Shown: piece after piece, positions 26,543-34,719 of the stretch
How the letters are laid out: each line of letters opens with the position of its first letter
Position numbering within the stretch: position 1 is the first letter of the stretch
DNA from: Candidatus Poribacteria bacterium
GTDB taxonomy: Bacteria > Poribacteria > WGA-4E > WGA-3G
Direction: 5' to 3'
DNA length: 44,598 nucleotides
NCBI GenBank assembly: GCA_022820835.1
Contig: JAJEET010000061.1
Coordinates: forward strand, 1-44,598
Notes under the pieces: model-generated
Database searches by the model: none
Seen by the model: only the letters and a program-made list of their open reading frames with translations
What the model was told of the DNA's origin: nothing
Translations under genes and position numbers: made by a program

Positions 26543-26782
26543 TTAGTCAAAGCGAGGCGGTTCTCGCATTGGTTCCCGTGGGGGGATCTCAAGTTCTACC
26601 CCACCGAAAGGTTTGAAAAGCTCGTGAATTGCTGTTCCAAGCCCCTTCTCTGGAATCTCTCCATCAGGTGATGCATCTTTACCCCGAAGTTCAGCAAGAT
26701 AATCAACAACTTCTTTAAGTCCTTCAGTAGAGAGTTGTTCGATTAACATGATCGCCTGTTTTTGTAAGTCAACTTTTCGCAT
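26543..26782 (-). CDS. Orphan antitoxin-like small protein
   Basis: A 79-residue protein starting at ATG 26782, seven bases after AGGAGG; a TTG two codons earlier is less likely. The N-terminal half (RKVDLQKQAIMLIEQLS, then LKEVVDYLAELR) resembles small helical antitoxins of the DUF2281/RelB-like type, which begin by binding the operator and end in a flexible toxin-binding tail (here PPREPMREPPRFD). There is no toxin frame beside it; the neighbouring PemK has its own antitoxin. It may be a solitary antitoxin left after loss of its toxin, or a second antitoxin acting on the same pair. Confidence 0.6.
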   Translation of the reverse strand: MRKVDLQKQAIMLIEQLSTEGLKEVVDYLAELRGKDASPDGEIPEKGLGTAIHELFKPFGGVELEIPPREPMREPPRFD

Positions 26783-26809
26783 AATCAAACCTCCTTTTAT
26801 TTTAGGGTC

Positions 26810-26857
26810 GCGAGCACAAGAAACACCCCAGCAAAAACACTCGCTCCCACGAGAAAA
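26810..26857. repeat. GCGAG...CTCGC intergenic repeat, second copy
   Basis: TCGCGAGCACAA is followed, after a 20-base insertion, by CTCGCTCC(C)AC and GAGAAAAT. It matches the element at 4446-4480 in the same orientation with an enlarged loop. It lies between the PhyH gene and the orphan antitoxin. Confidence 0.6.
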
Positions 26858-26870
26858 TGTTGACAGAACG

Positions 26871-27725
26871 CTACGTAACTTGTGGTGGACGACGTATTGA
26901 TGTTGGTTGGATAATTGACCGTTGCTCGGGTGTCAAACGTGCCAAGAATTCCTCTGAGTGCGGATAGTCGAACCGTTCGCGGACATATCTCGGAGAGTAG
27001 CGATAGACGATGGATCTGCGATACCCGTCGTTCGTCCGTTCTGCCGAGCCGTGCGTGATTGCATCCGTGAACATCACGACATCGCCTGCCTTGAGGTATA
27101 TTTCCTGTGTCGCGAAGGCTGTCCCTGCCGGTTTACCGGTTACACCGTCATAGACCAAGCCTTTCCCGTCGTGCTTCAAACGCGGGTGAATCTCCGTGCA
27201 TTTATGGCTCCCCGGTACGAGTACCGGCGCGCCGTCTCCCGGACCGATGTCGTTGAGTGCCATCAGCACATTAATCTGTCCGACCATCCACTCGCCTGTG
27301 TTTTCCTGTCGGAACGTCAGATAACTCAGTGGAACATGCCCACCACAATGGATATGAATAAAACCGCCAGGACCGCGGACATTAAGAAAATTCTCGTGGA
27401 TTGAGAGTCCGTTGACTTCGTGTACGTATTTGCGAACCAGATGGATCCATGCTGGATGGTCGATTAACTTCTGAAAGATATCGCCACCTTCGATGATATT
27501 CTGAAAGTTCACGCCGTTTTCGATGTTATAGGTATGCGTTTCGATATTCCCGATCCAGCGCGGGGTGCCTCTCTCCGCTGTGTTTTCTTCCCACGGTTGC
27601 TCAACGTACGCCCAATGTGCATCAATCCATCCGTTTATCTTTTCCAGATCGTCTTTTGGGATTGCATCCTCTAAAACGAGATAGCCTTGTAGGTCGAACA
27701 GATAATCTTGGAATTCTTGGTCCAT
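26871..27725 (-). CDS. Phytanoyl-CoA dioxygenase (PhyH)-family protein
   Basis: A 284-residue protein of the PhyH 2-oxoglutarate/Fe(II) oxygenase superfamily, which hydroxylates small substrates. The double-stranded beta-helix region includes HVPLSYLTFRQ, INVLMALNDIGPGDGAPVLVPGSHK (a hallmark block), GDVVMFTDAITHGSAERT and RRSIVYRYSPRY. The distal His (ITHGS) and the 2-oxoglutarate-binding Arg are visible. The proximal H-x-D is not: the expected place reads FIHIHCGGH. This sub-family is common in Poribacteria and may bind iron differently or be inactive. The ATG follows AAGGAGACC. It starts 15 bases after the ThuA gene ends, so the two form one operon, probably for sugar- or polyol-derivative metabolism. 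Confidence 0.85.
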   Translation of the reverse strand: MDQEFQDYLFDLQGYLVLEDAIPKDDLEKINGWIDAHWAYVEQPWEENTAERGTPRWIGNIETHTYNIENGVNFQNIIEGGDIFQKLIDHPAWIHLVRKYVHEVNGLSIHENFLNVRGPGGFIHIHCGGHVPLSYLTFRQENTGEWMVGQINVLMALNDIGPGDGAPVLVPGSHKCTEIHPRLKHDGKGLVYDGVTGKPAGTAFATQEIYLKAGDVVMFTDAITHGSAERTNDGYRRSIVYRYSPRYVRERFDYPHSEEFLARLTPEQRSIIQPTSIRRPPQVT

Positions 27726-27740
27726 CTTCGGTCTCCTTAA

Positions 27741-28544
27741 CTACAGATATGCGTCCAATTCGGTTTCCGTCGGTGTCGGTGTTGAGATACCGCCTTCGGG
27801 GATTTCCATCTTGGCTGTCCACGCGATTGCGTTGAGGATGAGTTTACGCATCTGGTCATCTCCCCATTTGTTGTGGTAGTGTCCGCCGGTAAACCCGAAG
27901 CCGCGTCCGCCGTCGGGACGTTCAACGCACCACGCCAAATGCTGAGGTTCACCGTTCGCTACCGATGCGCGTACGTGCGGATTGCCGCTGTGGGGTCCAT
28001 CCGGCCTTGTCAGCGTTGATTCGGGTGCGATGGCACTGAGTAGCGGCGTTACACCGTCCATATTTTCACGGAACCGCATGTGGTAGTACCATTCATCTTC
28101 AAGTGAAAACGGTTCGAGCCCTCGTGTGATCGGGTGTTCCGGGAATCCGGTGAAGTTTGCTGTCCAGTGCGGGTTGACCGAAAGATGCGTCTCAAAGTAG
28201 CCGCCGATCCAATCCAAGAAACGGTCTCCAGGTTCGCCTTTCGGGACTTCGACTGCGTAGTGCAGCATCGCGAGTCCAACCCCTTGCGCCGTGAGTTCAG
28301 AAATCTGTTCGAGGTGTGGGATACTGAGATGCCTTGCGCCACCATCGGAATAAACAATGATTGCGTTTGCTCCTGCAAGTATTTCGGGGTCTTCGGGCCA
28401 GCCTTGAGAGACGACGGCTTCTACACCGTCAACATGCTTGTTCAGTAGATCCGCGAAGAGCGCGCATCCGGCGGGATGTTCATGCGAACCGCCGCCGTGG
28501 CTCGCGCTTCCTGCTACCATAACAATTCGAGATTTTTTTGACAT
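27741..28544 (-). CDS. ThuA-like (trehalose utilisation) domain protein
   Basis: A 267-residue protein of the ThuA fold, a glutamine-amidotransferase-like flavodoxin fold found with sugar-oxidation genes. It opens with RIVMVAGSASHGGGSHEH (6-23), the His-rich first motif. It then shows AIIVYSDGGARHL, GVGLAMLHYAVEVP, GGYFETH, HPITRGLEPFSLEDEWYY and the closing GRGFGFTGGHYHNKW, NAIAWTA. ThuA proteins take part in disaccharide or 3-keto-sugar metabolism, often beside Gfo/Idh/MocA oxidoreductases; one such gene lies 4 kb away. It is the first gene of a two-gene unit with the PhyH protein. The start ATG follows GGAGTTTAAAGT. Confidence 0.9.
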   Translation of the reverse strand: MSKKSRIVMVAGSASHGGGSHEHPAGCALFADLLNKHVDGVEAVVSQGWPEDPEILAGANAIIVYSDGGARHLSIPHLEQISELTAQGVGLAMLHYAVEVPKGEPGDRFLDWIGGYFETHLSVNPHWTANFTGFPEHPITRGLEPFSLEDEWYYHMRFRENMDGVTPLLSAIAPESTLTRPDGPHSGNPHVRASVANGEPQHLAWCVERPDGGRGFGFTGGHYHNKWGDDQMRKLILNAIAWTAKMEIPEGGISTPTPTETELDAYL

Positions 28545-28644
28545 ACTTTAAACTCCTCTGTATAAAATCTCTATCAGTGTATCATATTCTCCGACTTTTT
28601 GCCAAAACTTTTTGAGAAATAGCAACCAGAAACCATCAGGTTTA

Positions 28645-28690
28645 GTTGACAACTGTTAACTGAAAGGTTTTTCGCAGAAAAATCGTACTG
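28645..28690 (+). repeat. GAAAG-TTTTTC-GCA-GAAAAA intergenic repeat, copy A
   Basis: GTTGACAACTGTTAAC is followed by TGAAAGG, the stem TTTTTC-GCA-GAAAAA (28668-28682) and TCGTACTGA. It is nearly identical to 32411-32456, and the stem recurs inverted at 33649-33673. The copy lies 79 bases before the amidohydrolase start. In the rest of this 225-bp divergent region I see only AAAGGAGG (28752-28759), the ribosome site of that gene. Confidence 0.75.
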
Positions 28691-28769
28691 AGTACTAATA
28701 ATACTTGACAATCTCGGAGTGAACTATTAAAATAGCCTCACGAATTTAACACAAAGGAGGCACATCCCA

Positions 28770-29624
28770 ATGGCGAAATTTCCGATCGTTGACACGCATG
28801 TTCACTTATGGCATCCAAAACAGCTAAGATATCCGTGGCTTTCCGAAGTGCCTGCTCTCAATAGATCCTATCTCCTAAAAGATTACATCGCAGCGTACGG
28901 CGAATTAGAGATCGAATCTATCGTTTTTGTCCAGTGCGATACACACCCCGATGACGGCTTGAAAGAGACAGCATGGGTTACCTCACTTGCTGACGTGGAC
29001 CCTCGGATTCAGGGGATCGTCGCATGGGCACCGCTTGAAGAAGGGCAACGGGTCGCACCTTTCGTCGAAAAATTGGCGGATAATCCGCTCGTCAAAGGTA
29101 TCCGCCGCCTCATCCAATCCGAAAGCATTGATTTCTGCATCCAACCCGATTTCGTGAATGGTGTCAAAACGCTGTCTCGTTACGGATTAAGTTTCGATAT
29201 CTGTATCTTCCATCCACAACTCGCCAACGCCATTCGGCTTGTGGAACAGTGCCCGCACGTCCAATTCATCTTAGACCATATCGGCAAACCTGACATCAAG
29301 AACCAACTATTTGACCCGTGGAAACAAGAGATTGAGAGACTTGCAGCATTCCCGAACGTTCACTGTAAAATATCGGGGTTGGTAACAGAGGCTGACCTCG
29401 AAGCGTGGACACCCGCCCACCTACAGCCTTATATTGAACACATTATCACTTGCTTCGGTTTCGATCGTGTTATATATGGGAGTGACTGGCCCGTCTCCAC
29501 ACAAGCAAGCGATTATCCGCGGTGGGTACAGACATTAAAAGACGCAGTATCCGGATGTTCACACGAAGAACAGCAAAATCTTTTCCGAGACAATGCCATC
29601 AAATTTTATCGGCTCGACTCATAA
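28770..29624 (+). CDS. Amidohydrolase_2 family sugar-lactone hydrolase (fuconolactonase/rhamnonolactonase type)
   Basis: A 284-residue TIM-barrel hydrolase of COG3618. It opens with PIVDTHVHLWHP, carrying the metal-binding H-x-H (His10, His12), then IVFVQCDTHPDD, AWAPLEEG, VKGIRRLIQ, ILDHIGKPDIK (third His) and RVIYGSDWPVS (conserved Asp). The family opens aldonic acid lactones such as L-fucono- and L-rhamnono-1,4-lactone, or small aromatic lactones; which applies is not visible. A strong AAAGGAGG site supports the start. It is divergent from the ThuA/PhyH pair, suggesting a shared sugar-degradation role. A terminator hairpin follows at 29636. Confidence 0.88.
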   Translation: MAKFPIVDTHVHLWHPKQLRYPWLSEVPALNRSYLLKDYIAAYGELEIESIVFVQCDTHPDDGLKETAWVTSLADVDPRIQGIVAWAPLEEGQRVAPFVEKLADNPLVKGIRRLIQSESIDFCIQPDFVNGVKTLSRYGLSFDICIFHPQLANAIRLVEQCPHVQFILDHIGKPDIKNQLFDPWKQEIERLAAFPNVHCKISGLVTEADLEAWTPAHLQPYIEHIITCFGFDRVIYGSDWPVSTQASDYPRWVQTLKDAVSGCSHEEQQNLFRDNAIKFYRLDS

Positions 29625-29635
29625 GAAAAAATAAA

Positions 29636-29666
29636 AAGGGAAGGATACATCTTCCACCCTTCCCTT
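29636..29666. terminator. Bidirectional terminator hairpin
   Basis: AAGGGAAGG (29636-29644) pairs perfectly with CCTTCCCTT (29658-29666) around a 13-base loop, between the convergent ends of the amidohydrolase and malate synthase genes. The A-rich run before the stem gives a T-rich tail for minus-strand transcription, and the CTTCTT-rich stretch after it a weaker one for the plus strand. Confidence 0.7.
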
Positions 29667-29701
29667 CTTCCATTCTTCTATCGTCTCGTCGTTTTGTTTT
29701 A

Positions 29702-31885
29702 TTAACCGCCGGCTTTAACCTCGCGTCGGCGTGGGTGTAGCACAAACTCTGTATACCCGTTCGGCAGTTCACACCCTTTAAACACCAGATCTAAAGCCGC
29801 CTGAAACGCGATGCTCTCGTCGTAATGGGGCGACATATCCCGATAATTCGGGTCGCCAGCGTTCTGTTCGTCAACGACCTTCGCCATCCGCTCGAATGTT
29901 TCCGTTACCTGCGCCTCGCTAACAATCCCGTGATGGAGCCAATTCGCGATGTGCTGACTCGAGATCCGTAGTGTCGCGCGGTCTTCCATCAAACCGACGT
30001 TATTAATATCAGGTATCTTTGAGCAACCGATTCCTTGATCAACCCACCGGACGACGTATCCTAAGATTCCCTGTGCGTTGTTGTCCAATTCGCGTTGAAT
30101 CTCATCCGGTTCCAGTTCACGTTCCTTCAACAGCGGCGGCGTTAGTAAGTCAGCCAAACTTGCGCGCTGCCGTGCCGATAACTCCTTAATCCAGTTGGCA
30201 ACATCAACCCTGTGGTAGTGCATGGCGTGAAGCGTTGCAGCTGTCGGGGACGGTACCCACGCCGTTGTTGCTCCCGCTAATGGATGGTTCACCTTCGTCT
30301 CGACCATCTCTGCCATCTGGTCAGGTTTCGTCCACATCCCTTTCCCGATTTGTGCAGTACCGAGCAATGCGGTTTCAATGCCGATATCGACGTTCCAGTC
30401 CTCATACGCGATCATCCAGGGTTCGTTGCGGATGTCCATCTTCGGAATCATCGCTCCAGCTTCCATGCTCGTATGGATTTCGTCGCCGGTTCTATCCAAA
30501 AATCCTGTATTGATAAAAACGAGACGTTCCCTTGCAATCCGAATCGCCTCTTTGAGATTGACGGTTGTCCGGCGTTCCTCGTCCATAATCCCGATCTTAA
30601 TCGTATTCGTCTGGAGTTTAAGTGCGGACTCTATCCACTCGAACATCCGAATCGTCATATCCACCTCTTCGGGACCGTGGAATTTCGGTTTGACGATGTA
30701 GATACTCCCTGTTTTGCTATTCTTGTGTGGATTGTCTCCGCGGAGGTCGTGTACTGCGGCGAAGGATGTCACCATCGCGTCGAGGATACCTTCTGGTACT
30801 TCTTCCCCCGCTTCGGTTAGAACGGCATCTGTGTACATGTGGAGTCCAACGTTTCGGATAAGGAGCAGACTCCTACCGGGCAATGTGAATGTACTGCCAT
30901 CAGGTGTCGTAAACGTTTTATCGGGTGCAAGTCGTCGGGTCACCATTTCGCCGTTCTTTTCAAACGTTGTCTCCAGTGTCCCTCTCATGATCCCGTTCCA
31001 GTTGCGATAGACGCGGGCTTTATCGGTTGCATCCACAGCGGCGACAGAATCCTCGCAATCTTGTATCGTGGTAATCGCGGATTCGAGGATAACATCGACA
31101 ACGCCTGCCGGGTGTGCCTTTCCGACAGGATGTTCACGGTCTATCCGTATTTCGATATGCATCCCGTGATTTTGAAGCAGAAGAGCCGTGAGTTCACCGT
31201 TATTCTGTGTAAACCCGGCAAATTTGGTTGGGTCCGCTAAGCCTGTTGCACTGCCATCTTCAAGTATAGCGAGTAGTTGTTGTTCATTATGCGCGGCTTT
31301 GAGGGTGAACAGTTTAACGTCGGCGTAACTTCCCGTTTCAAGTGCTACCATTTCATCGAGAAACCGCTCCGTATATTCAATGACTTTTTTTCCCCGGATC
31401 GGGTTATAGGTAGCACTTCGGGTTGCGCCGTCAGATTCGGCGATGACATCGGTGCCGTAAAGTGCGTCGTAGAGGCTGCCCCATCGTGCATTCGCAGCGT
31501 TTAGCGCGTAGCGCGCATTATCAACCGGGACGACCAATTGTGGACCTGCGATAAACGCGATCTCAACGTCAACGTCCTCAGTAATCACAGTAAAATCGCG
31601 TCCTTCAGGGAGCAAGTAGCCTATATCGGTTAGGAACGCCGCGTACGCCTCGCCATCGAGCGGTTCATCTTTCCGTGCCAGATGCCACGCATCAATCTGT
31701 TGTTGGAGTGAATCCCGTTTCTCCAACAGCACCTGGTTTTCTGGTGCGAACGCCGCGACGATGTCGTCAAACGCTTTCCAGAAAGCGTCTGCTTCTATCC
31801 CTGTGCCGGGTGCGATCTCATCTCGGACCAATGTGTACAAACCTTCGTCTATTCTGAGGTTACCGATTGCAATTCGGTTTCCCAT
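29702..31885 (-). CDS. glcB: Malate synthase G
   Basis: Condenses glyoxylate with acetyl-CoA to malate. From the ATG at 31885 (GGGGAG eight bases upstream) the protein has 727 residues, the usual length of isoform G; the frame extends to 31972, but those extra residues ([11 protein letters not shown] and so on) are not family-like. Seen blocks: [15 protein letters not shown], the [11 protein letters not shown] region, [60 protein letters not shown] and the catalytic-base region [25 protein letters not shown]. No isocitrate lyase is in the window, so here it may serve glyoxylate from glycolate or purine breakdown. Confidence 0.95.
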   Translation of the reverse strand: MGNRIAIGNLRIDEGLYTLVRDEIAPGTGIEADAFWKAFDDIVAAFAPENQVLLEKRDSLQQQIDAWHLARKDEPLDGEAYAAFLTDIGYLLPEGRDFTVITEDVDVEIAFIAGPQLVVPVDNARYALNAANARWGSLYDALYGTDVIAESDGATRSATYNPIRGKKVIEYTERFLDEMVALETGSYADVKLFTLKAAHNEQQLLAILEDGSATGLADPTKFAGFTQNNGELTALLLQNHGMHIEIRIDREHPVGKAHPAGVVDVILESAITTIQDCEDSVAAVDATDKARVYRNWNGIMRGTLETTFEKNGEMVTRRLAPDKTFTTPDGSTFTLPGRSLLLIRNVGLHMYTDAVLTEAGEEVPEGILDAMVTSFAAVHDLRGDNPHKNSKTGSIYIVKPKFHGPEEVDMTIRMFEWIESALKLQTNTIKIGIMDEERRTTVNLKEAIRIARERLVFINTGFLDRTGDEIHTSMEAGAMIPKMDIRNEPWMIAYEDWNVDIGIETALLGTAQIGKGMWTKPDQMAEMVETKVNHPLAGATTAWVPSPTAATLHAMHYHRVDVANWIKELSARQRASLADLLTPPLLKERELEPDEIQRELDNNAQGILGYVVRWVDQGIGCSKIPDINNVGLMEDRATLRISSQHIANWLHHGIVSEAQVTETFERMAKVVDEQNAGDPNYRDMSPHYDESIAFQAALDLVFKGCELPNGYTEFVLHPRRREVKAGG

Positions 31886-32041
31886 ACCCATTTCTCCCCA
31901 AGGTGTTGTTGCTGTAAGGTGTTGGAGCCTCGTTAGCCGATGCTGCGTTGCACCGACAACAAATTCTGCCACAATTGTTATTTATCATAGCAACACATCT
32001 ACAGTTTGTCAATGGCTTTTTATGGTACAGGCAGGACGATT

Positions 32042-32070
32042 TATAGTAAAACTTACAATTAACGAGACAT
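32042..32070 (+). repeat. MITE-like left end
   Basis: TATAGTAAAAC...ACAATTAA...GAGACAT matches the left end of the insertion at 20831 (TATAGTGAAAC...ACAATTAA...GAGACAC) at most positions. No matching right end is visible within the intergenic region, so it is a solo or decayed end. Confidence 0.55.
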
Positions 32071-32410
32071 CCATAGAAGGCGGGGTTTCAAACCCTGAAG
32101 AAATATCCCAGCAAAAACCCGGCAATGGCGAGGTTACATGAAGTTTCAAAAAACAAAACAAACACATACCGTTGAAAACGAAAAGCGTTGGGTTTCACTC
32201 GATTTTTTTCCGACTCAGAGGTTTCAAGACCCTCTAAAGTTGCTTGTCTGTCAGGGATTTTTTCACATCCACCGTTCAACCCAACCTACAAGTCACAGAT
32301 GCCTCTATGTTTTTCTACGTGTTCACTATCAGTCGAAAACTCATATAAAAATAGGAACACACTTGAAAATAGGACGCGAAATGGGCAGAAATCGTCCAAA
32401 GTTTAGTATA

Positions 32411-32456
32411 ACTGATAACTATTAACCGAAAGATTTTTCGCAGAAAAATCGTACCG
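32411..32456 (+). repeat. GAAAG-TTTTTC-GCA-GAAAAA intergenic repeat, copy B
   Basis: ACTGATAACTATTAACCGAAAG, given here in parts, precedes an 8-bp stem GATTTTTC-GCA-GAAAAATC (32432-32450) and GTACCGA. It is near-identical to copy A. It lies 97 bases before the Gfo/Idh/MocA start in the same orientation as copy A before the amidohydrolase. Confidence 0.75.
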
Positions 32457-32553
32457 ACAACTTGTGTTGCTAATATCGTCGATACCTGATACAATAGATA
32501 CCAATCTAACGCGTCAATTTGTAATTGAGAAATCACCTGAAAGGCAAAAAAAT

Positions 32554-33633
32554 ATGAACATCGGAATTATTGGCTGTGGAACGATCAGCAGTGCCTATTT
32601 TCAAGGCGCACGAAAAACCGACATCTTAGAAATCAAAGCGTGTGCAGACATCCGACCGGAAGCCGCGCAGGCGCAAGCCGAAAGATATAACTGTCAGGCA
32701 CATACCGTTGATGAACTGCTCGCGGACCCTGACATCGAACTCGTCGTGAATCTCACGATTCCGAGGGCACACGTCGAAGTCGGCTTACAGGTCTTAGGTG
32801 CTGGTAAGCACGTCTATAGCGAGAAACCGCTCGGTGTAGATACTGAAAGCGGAAAACAACTGATCAACACCGCAGCGGAAAAAGGATTGCGCGTCGGATC
32901 GGCACCTGACACGTTCCTCGGTGCAGGCATCCAAACCGCTCGGCAAGCATTGGATGCGGGAAAAATCGGCAGACCGATTGCTGGCACAGCGTTCATGTGC
33001 GGACACGGACACGAAAGTTGGCACCCGAACCCCGCTTTCTACTACGACATCGGCGGCGGCCCGATGCTGGACATGGGGCCCTACTACGTAACCGCACTCG
33101 TCAATATTCTCGGTCCTGTCAAACGCGTCGCAGCGATAACCACGAAAGCGTTTGAAGAACGGATCGCAACGAGTGAAGCCGTGCGCGGTCTGAAGATTCC
33201 TGTCAAAACCACGACGCATCTCGCTGGCACTATCGAATTCCAGAACGGTGCGATTATCACGATGATTATGAGTTTTGATATGTGGCAGCACAGGCTCCCT
33301 TGCATCGAAATCTACGGTGAAACCGGTTCAATGACGGTCCCTGACCCGAACGGCTTTGGGGGTCCCGTACATGTGTGTCCGGCGGGTGGCAATTGGGAAG
33401 AAGAAGAAATCCCGTTCCCGAATAACGCACGGATGATTGGGGTGATTGATATGGTATCGGCGATCCAATCGGGGCGCGAGCATCGAGCAAACGGCGCATT
33501 GGCATATCACGTGCTTGAAGTGATGTGTGCCTTCGACAAATCTTCGCAAACCGGCGAACACATCGTCATCGAAAGCACACCAGAACGTCCACAACCGATA
33601 CCACACGGTCTCGCAGAGTGGGAAATAGATTAA
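32554..33633 (+). CDS. Gfo/Idh/MocA-family NAD(P)-dependent oxidoreductase
   Basis: A 359-residue dehydrogenase of the family that oxidises or reduces sugars and cyclitols. The N-terminal Rossmann domain shows IGIIGCGTIS (3-12) for the dinucleotide; the family's EKP motif is in YSEKPLGV (about 88-95). The C-terminal substrate domain includes FYYDIGGGPMLDMGPYYVTALVNILGP, a block with the conserved Gly-Gly-Gly and Asp-x-Gly, plus GTIEFQNGAI and IEIYGETGSM. The ATG at 32554 is chosen over an upstream in-frame start at 32464 because it places the Rossmann motif at the N-terminus. The gene stands alone, flanked by repeat copies B and C in opposite orientations. Confidence 0.92.
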   Translation: MNIGIIGCGTISSAYFQGARKTDILEIKACADIRPEAAQAQAERYNCQAHTVDELLADPDIELVVNLTIPRAHVEVGLQVLGAGKHVYSEKPLGVDTESGKQLINTAAEKGLRVGSAPDTFLGAGIQTARQALDAGKIGRPIAGTAFMCGHGHESWHPNPAFYYDIGGGPMLDMGPYYVTALVNILGPVKRVAAITTKAFEERIATSEAVRGLKIPVKTTTHLAGTIEFQNGAIITMIMSFDMWQHRLPCIEIYGETGSMTVPDPNGFGGPVHVCPAGGNWEEEEIPFPNNARMIGVIDMVSAIQSGREHRANGALAYHVLEVMCAFDKSSQTGEHIVIESTPERPQPIPHGLAEWEID

Positions 33634-33642
33634 ATGGGTTGT

Positions 33643-33673
33643 CAATACGATTTTTCTGCGAAAAAATTTTCAG
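33643..33673 (-). repeat. GAAAG-TTTTTC-GCA-GAAAAA intergenic repeat, copy C (inverted)
   Basis: CAATACGATTTTTC-TGC-GAAAAA...TTTCAGT is the inverse of the core of copies A and B. It begins ten bases after the stop of the Gfo/Idh/MocA gene, so that gene is enclosed by copies B and C in inverted orientation. Confidence 0.7.
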
Positions 33674-33683
33674 TTTTCAGTAA

Positions 33684-33710
33684 TTTGGCGAGGTTACAAA
33701 CCTCGCCAAA
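33684..33710. terminator. 12-bp-stem palindrome between convergent genes
   Basis: TTTGGCGAGGTT (33684-33695), loop ACA, AACCTCGCCAAA (33699-33710). This is the third full copy of the GGCGAGGTT family, with a longer perfect stem. It lies between the convergent Gfo/Idh/MocA and hflC genes and could stop transcription from either side. No clear T-run follows, so terminator activity is inferred only. Confidence 0.5.
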
Positions 33711-33743
33711 TCTGCCGACCTTCGCTCAATACACAACGCCGAA

Positions 33744-34694
33744 TCACTCACTGCTTTTCAGGTACTTATAGAGATCGCTATCCGTTGAGAGAATCAACTT
33801 CGTACTTGCAGTGGTCGTTTTTCGATACGTCTCTAAAGTCTGAATAAAGGCGTAAAATTCTGGGTCTTGACCGTGTGCTTCGGCATAAATCTGGATCGCT
33901 TGTGCATCTGCATCCCCTTTAATCTGTTCCGCTTCCTTATATGCCTCCGACTGGATGCGCTCCAGTTCCTTCTGTTTCTGACCCATGATGTTCGCGGCTT
34001 CACCTTCACCTTCCGATTTGTACTTCTCAGAGATACGTTGACGCTCCGAGATCATTTGGTCAAAGACTTTCTTTCGGACTTCGTCTACATAGTTAATACG
34101 TTTTATCTGAACATCAACGAGTTCAACGCCGTATTGCGGGACCGTCTCTTGTACTTTCTCAAGTATCATGCGTGTAATCCGTTCCCTGCCGATCTGAATT
34201 TCTTCCAAGGGTTCCCCGGATTGTCCCTCTTCTCCTTCGAGTACTTCGAGATCGAGGCTTAAGACGCGATTTGAATCCCGGACGACTTCGATCAAGAGTT
34301 GTGCTGTCACTAAATCCCGCGCTGCGGAATCGATGATGTCATCCAAACGGGACTGTGCGAACTGTTCTGTGCCGAGTGCTTGATAGAATTTGAGGGCATC
34401 TTTAATACGCCAGCGCGCCGTCGTATCGAGCCAGATGAAACGCTTGTCCTTTGTCGGAATCTGGTTTGGCGAGCCATCCCATTCGAGTACCCGTTTCTCA
34501 AAACGATGTACCTGCTGAATAAAAGGTGTTTTGACTTTCAATCCGGCGGTCACGATAGGCTGCCCGACCGGACGACCGAATTCGGTAATCACCACCTGTT
34601 CACCTTCATAGACGACATAGAACATCCCTGCAGCAACTGGAACCGCTAAAATTACGACAATTATCACCGGTATCAGTATTTTTTTCGATTTCAT
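33744..34694 (-). CDS. hflC: HflC, regulator of FtsH protease (SPFH/band-7 protein)
   Basis: A 316-residue membrane protein that with HflK forms the large periplasmic cage around the FtsH protease and limits its access to membrane substrates. One N-terminal membrane segment (about 5-28, ILIPVIIVVILAVPVAAGMFYVVY) is followed by the SPFH domain starting VYEGEQVVITEFGRP, with RFEKRVLEWDG and DTTARWRIKD blocks. A coiled-coil region (about 210-270, with SERQRISEKYKSEGEGEAANI) and an A-E-A-H-G-Q-D-P-E-F-Y-A-F end are HflC hallmarks. It begins 25 bases after hflK with its own AAAGGAG. No ftsH is in the window. Confidence 0.93.
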   Translation of the reverse strand: MKSKKILIPVIIVVILAVPVAAGMFYVVYEGEQVVITEFGRPVGQPIVTAGLKVKTPFIQQVHRFEKRVLEWDGSPNQIPTKDKRFIWLDTTARWRIKDALKFYQALGTEQFAQSRLDDIIDSAARDLVTAQLLIEVVRDSNRVLSLDLEVLEGEEGQSGEPLEEIQIGRERITRMILEKVQETVPQYGVELVDVQIKRINYVDEVRKKVFDQMISERQRISEKYKSEGEGEAANIMGQKQKELERIQSEAYKEAEQIKGDADAQAIQIYAEAHGQDPEFYAFIQTLETYRKTTTASTKLILSTDSDLYKYLKSSE

Positions 34695-34719
34695 TAGATA
34701 GACTCCTTTAGTAGGTCTT

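Larger units (their letters stand above)
31886..32553. other. Intergenic region holding several repeat fragments
   Basis: About 670 bp between the leftward malate synthase and the rightward Gfo/Idh/MocA gene. It holds a MITE-like end at 32042-32070, a GGGTTT-C-AAACCC palindrome (32083-32095), a half GGCGAGGTT unit (32127-32135) and repeat copy B (32411-32456). Short open frames here lack ribosome sites and family resemblance; I see no gene. AAAGG at 32539 precedes the next gene's ATG. Confidence 0.6.

Noticed and set aside
30235..31504. Several plus-strand frames opposite malate synthase
   Set aside because: They lie wholly inside a well-supported gene on the other strand and show no family pattern.
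31886..31972. Longer malate synthase start
   Set aside because: The extra residues do not resemble the conserved N-terminus; ATG 31885 has GGGGAG at good spacing.
32138..32425. Two overlapping open frames between malate synthase and the Gfo/Idh/MocA gene
   Set aside because: No ribosome site, no recognisable protein pattern, and the region is made of repeat fragments.
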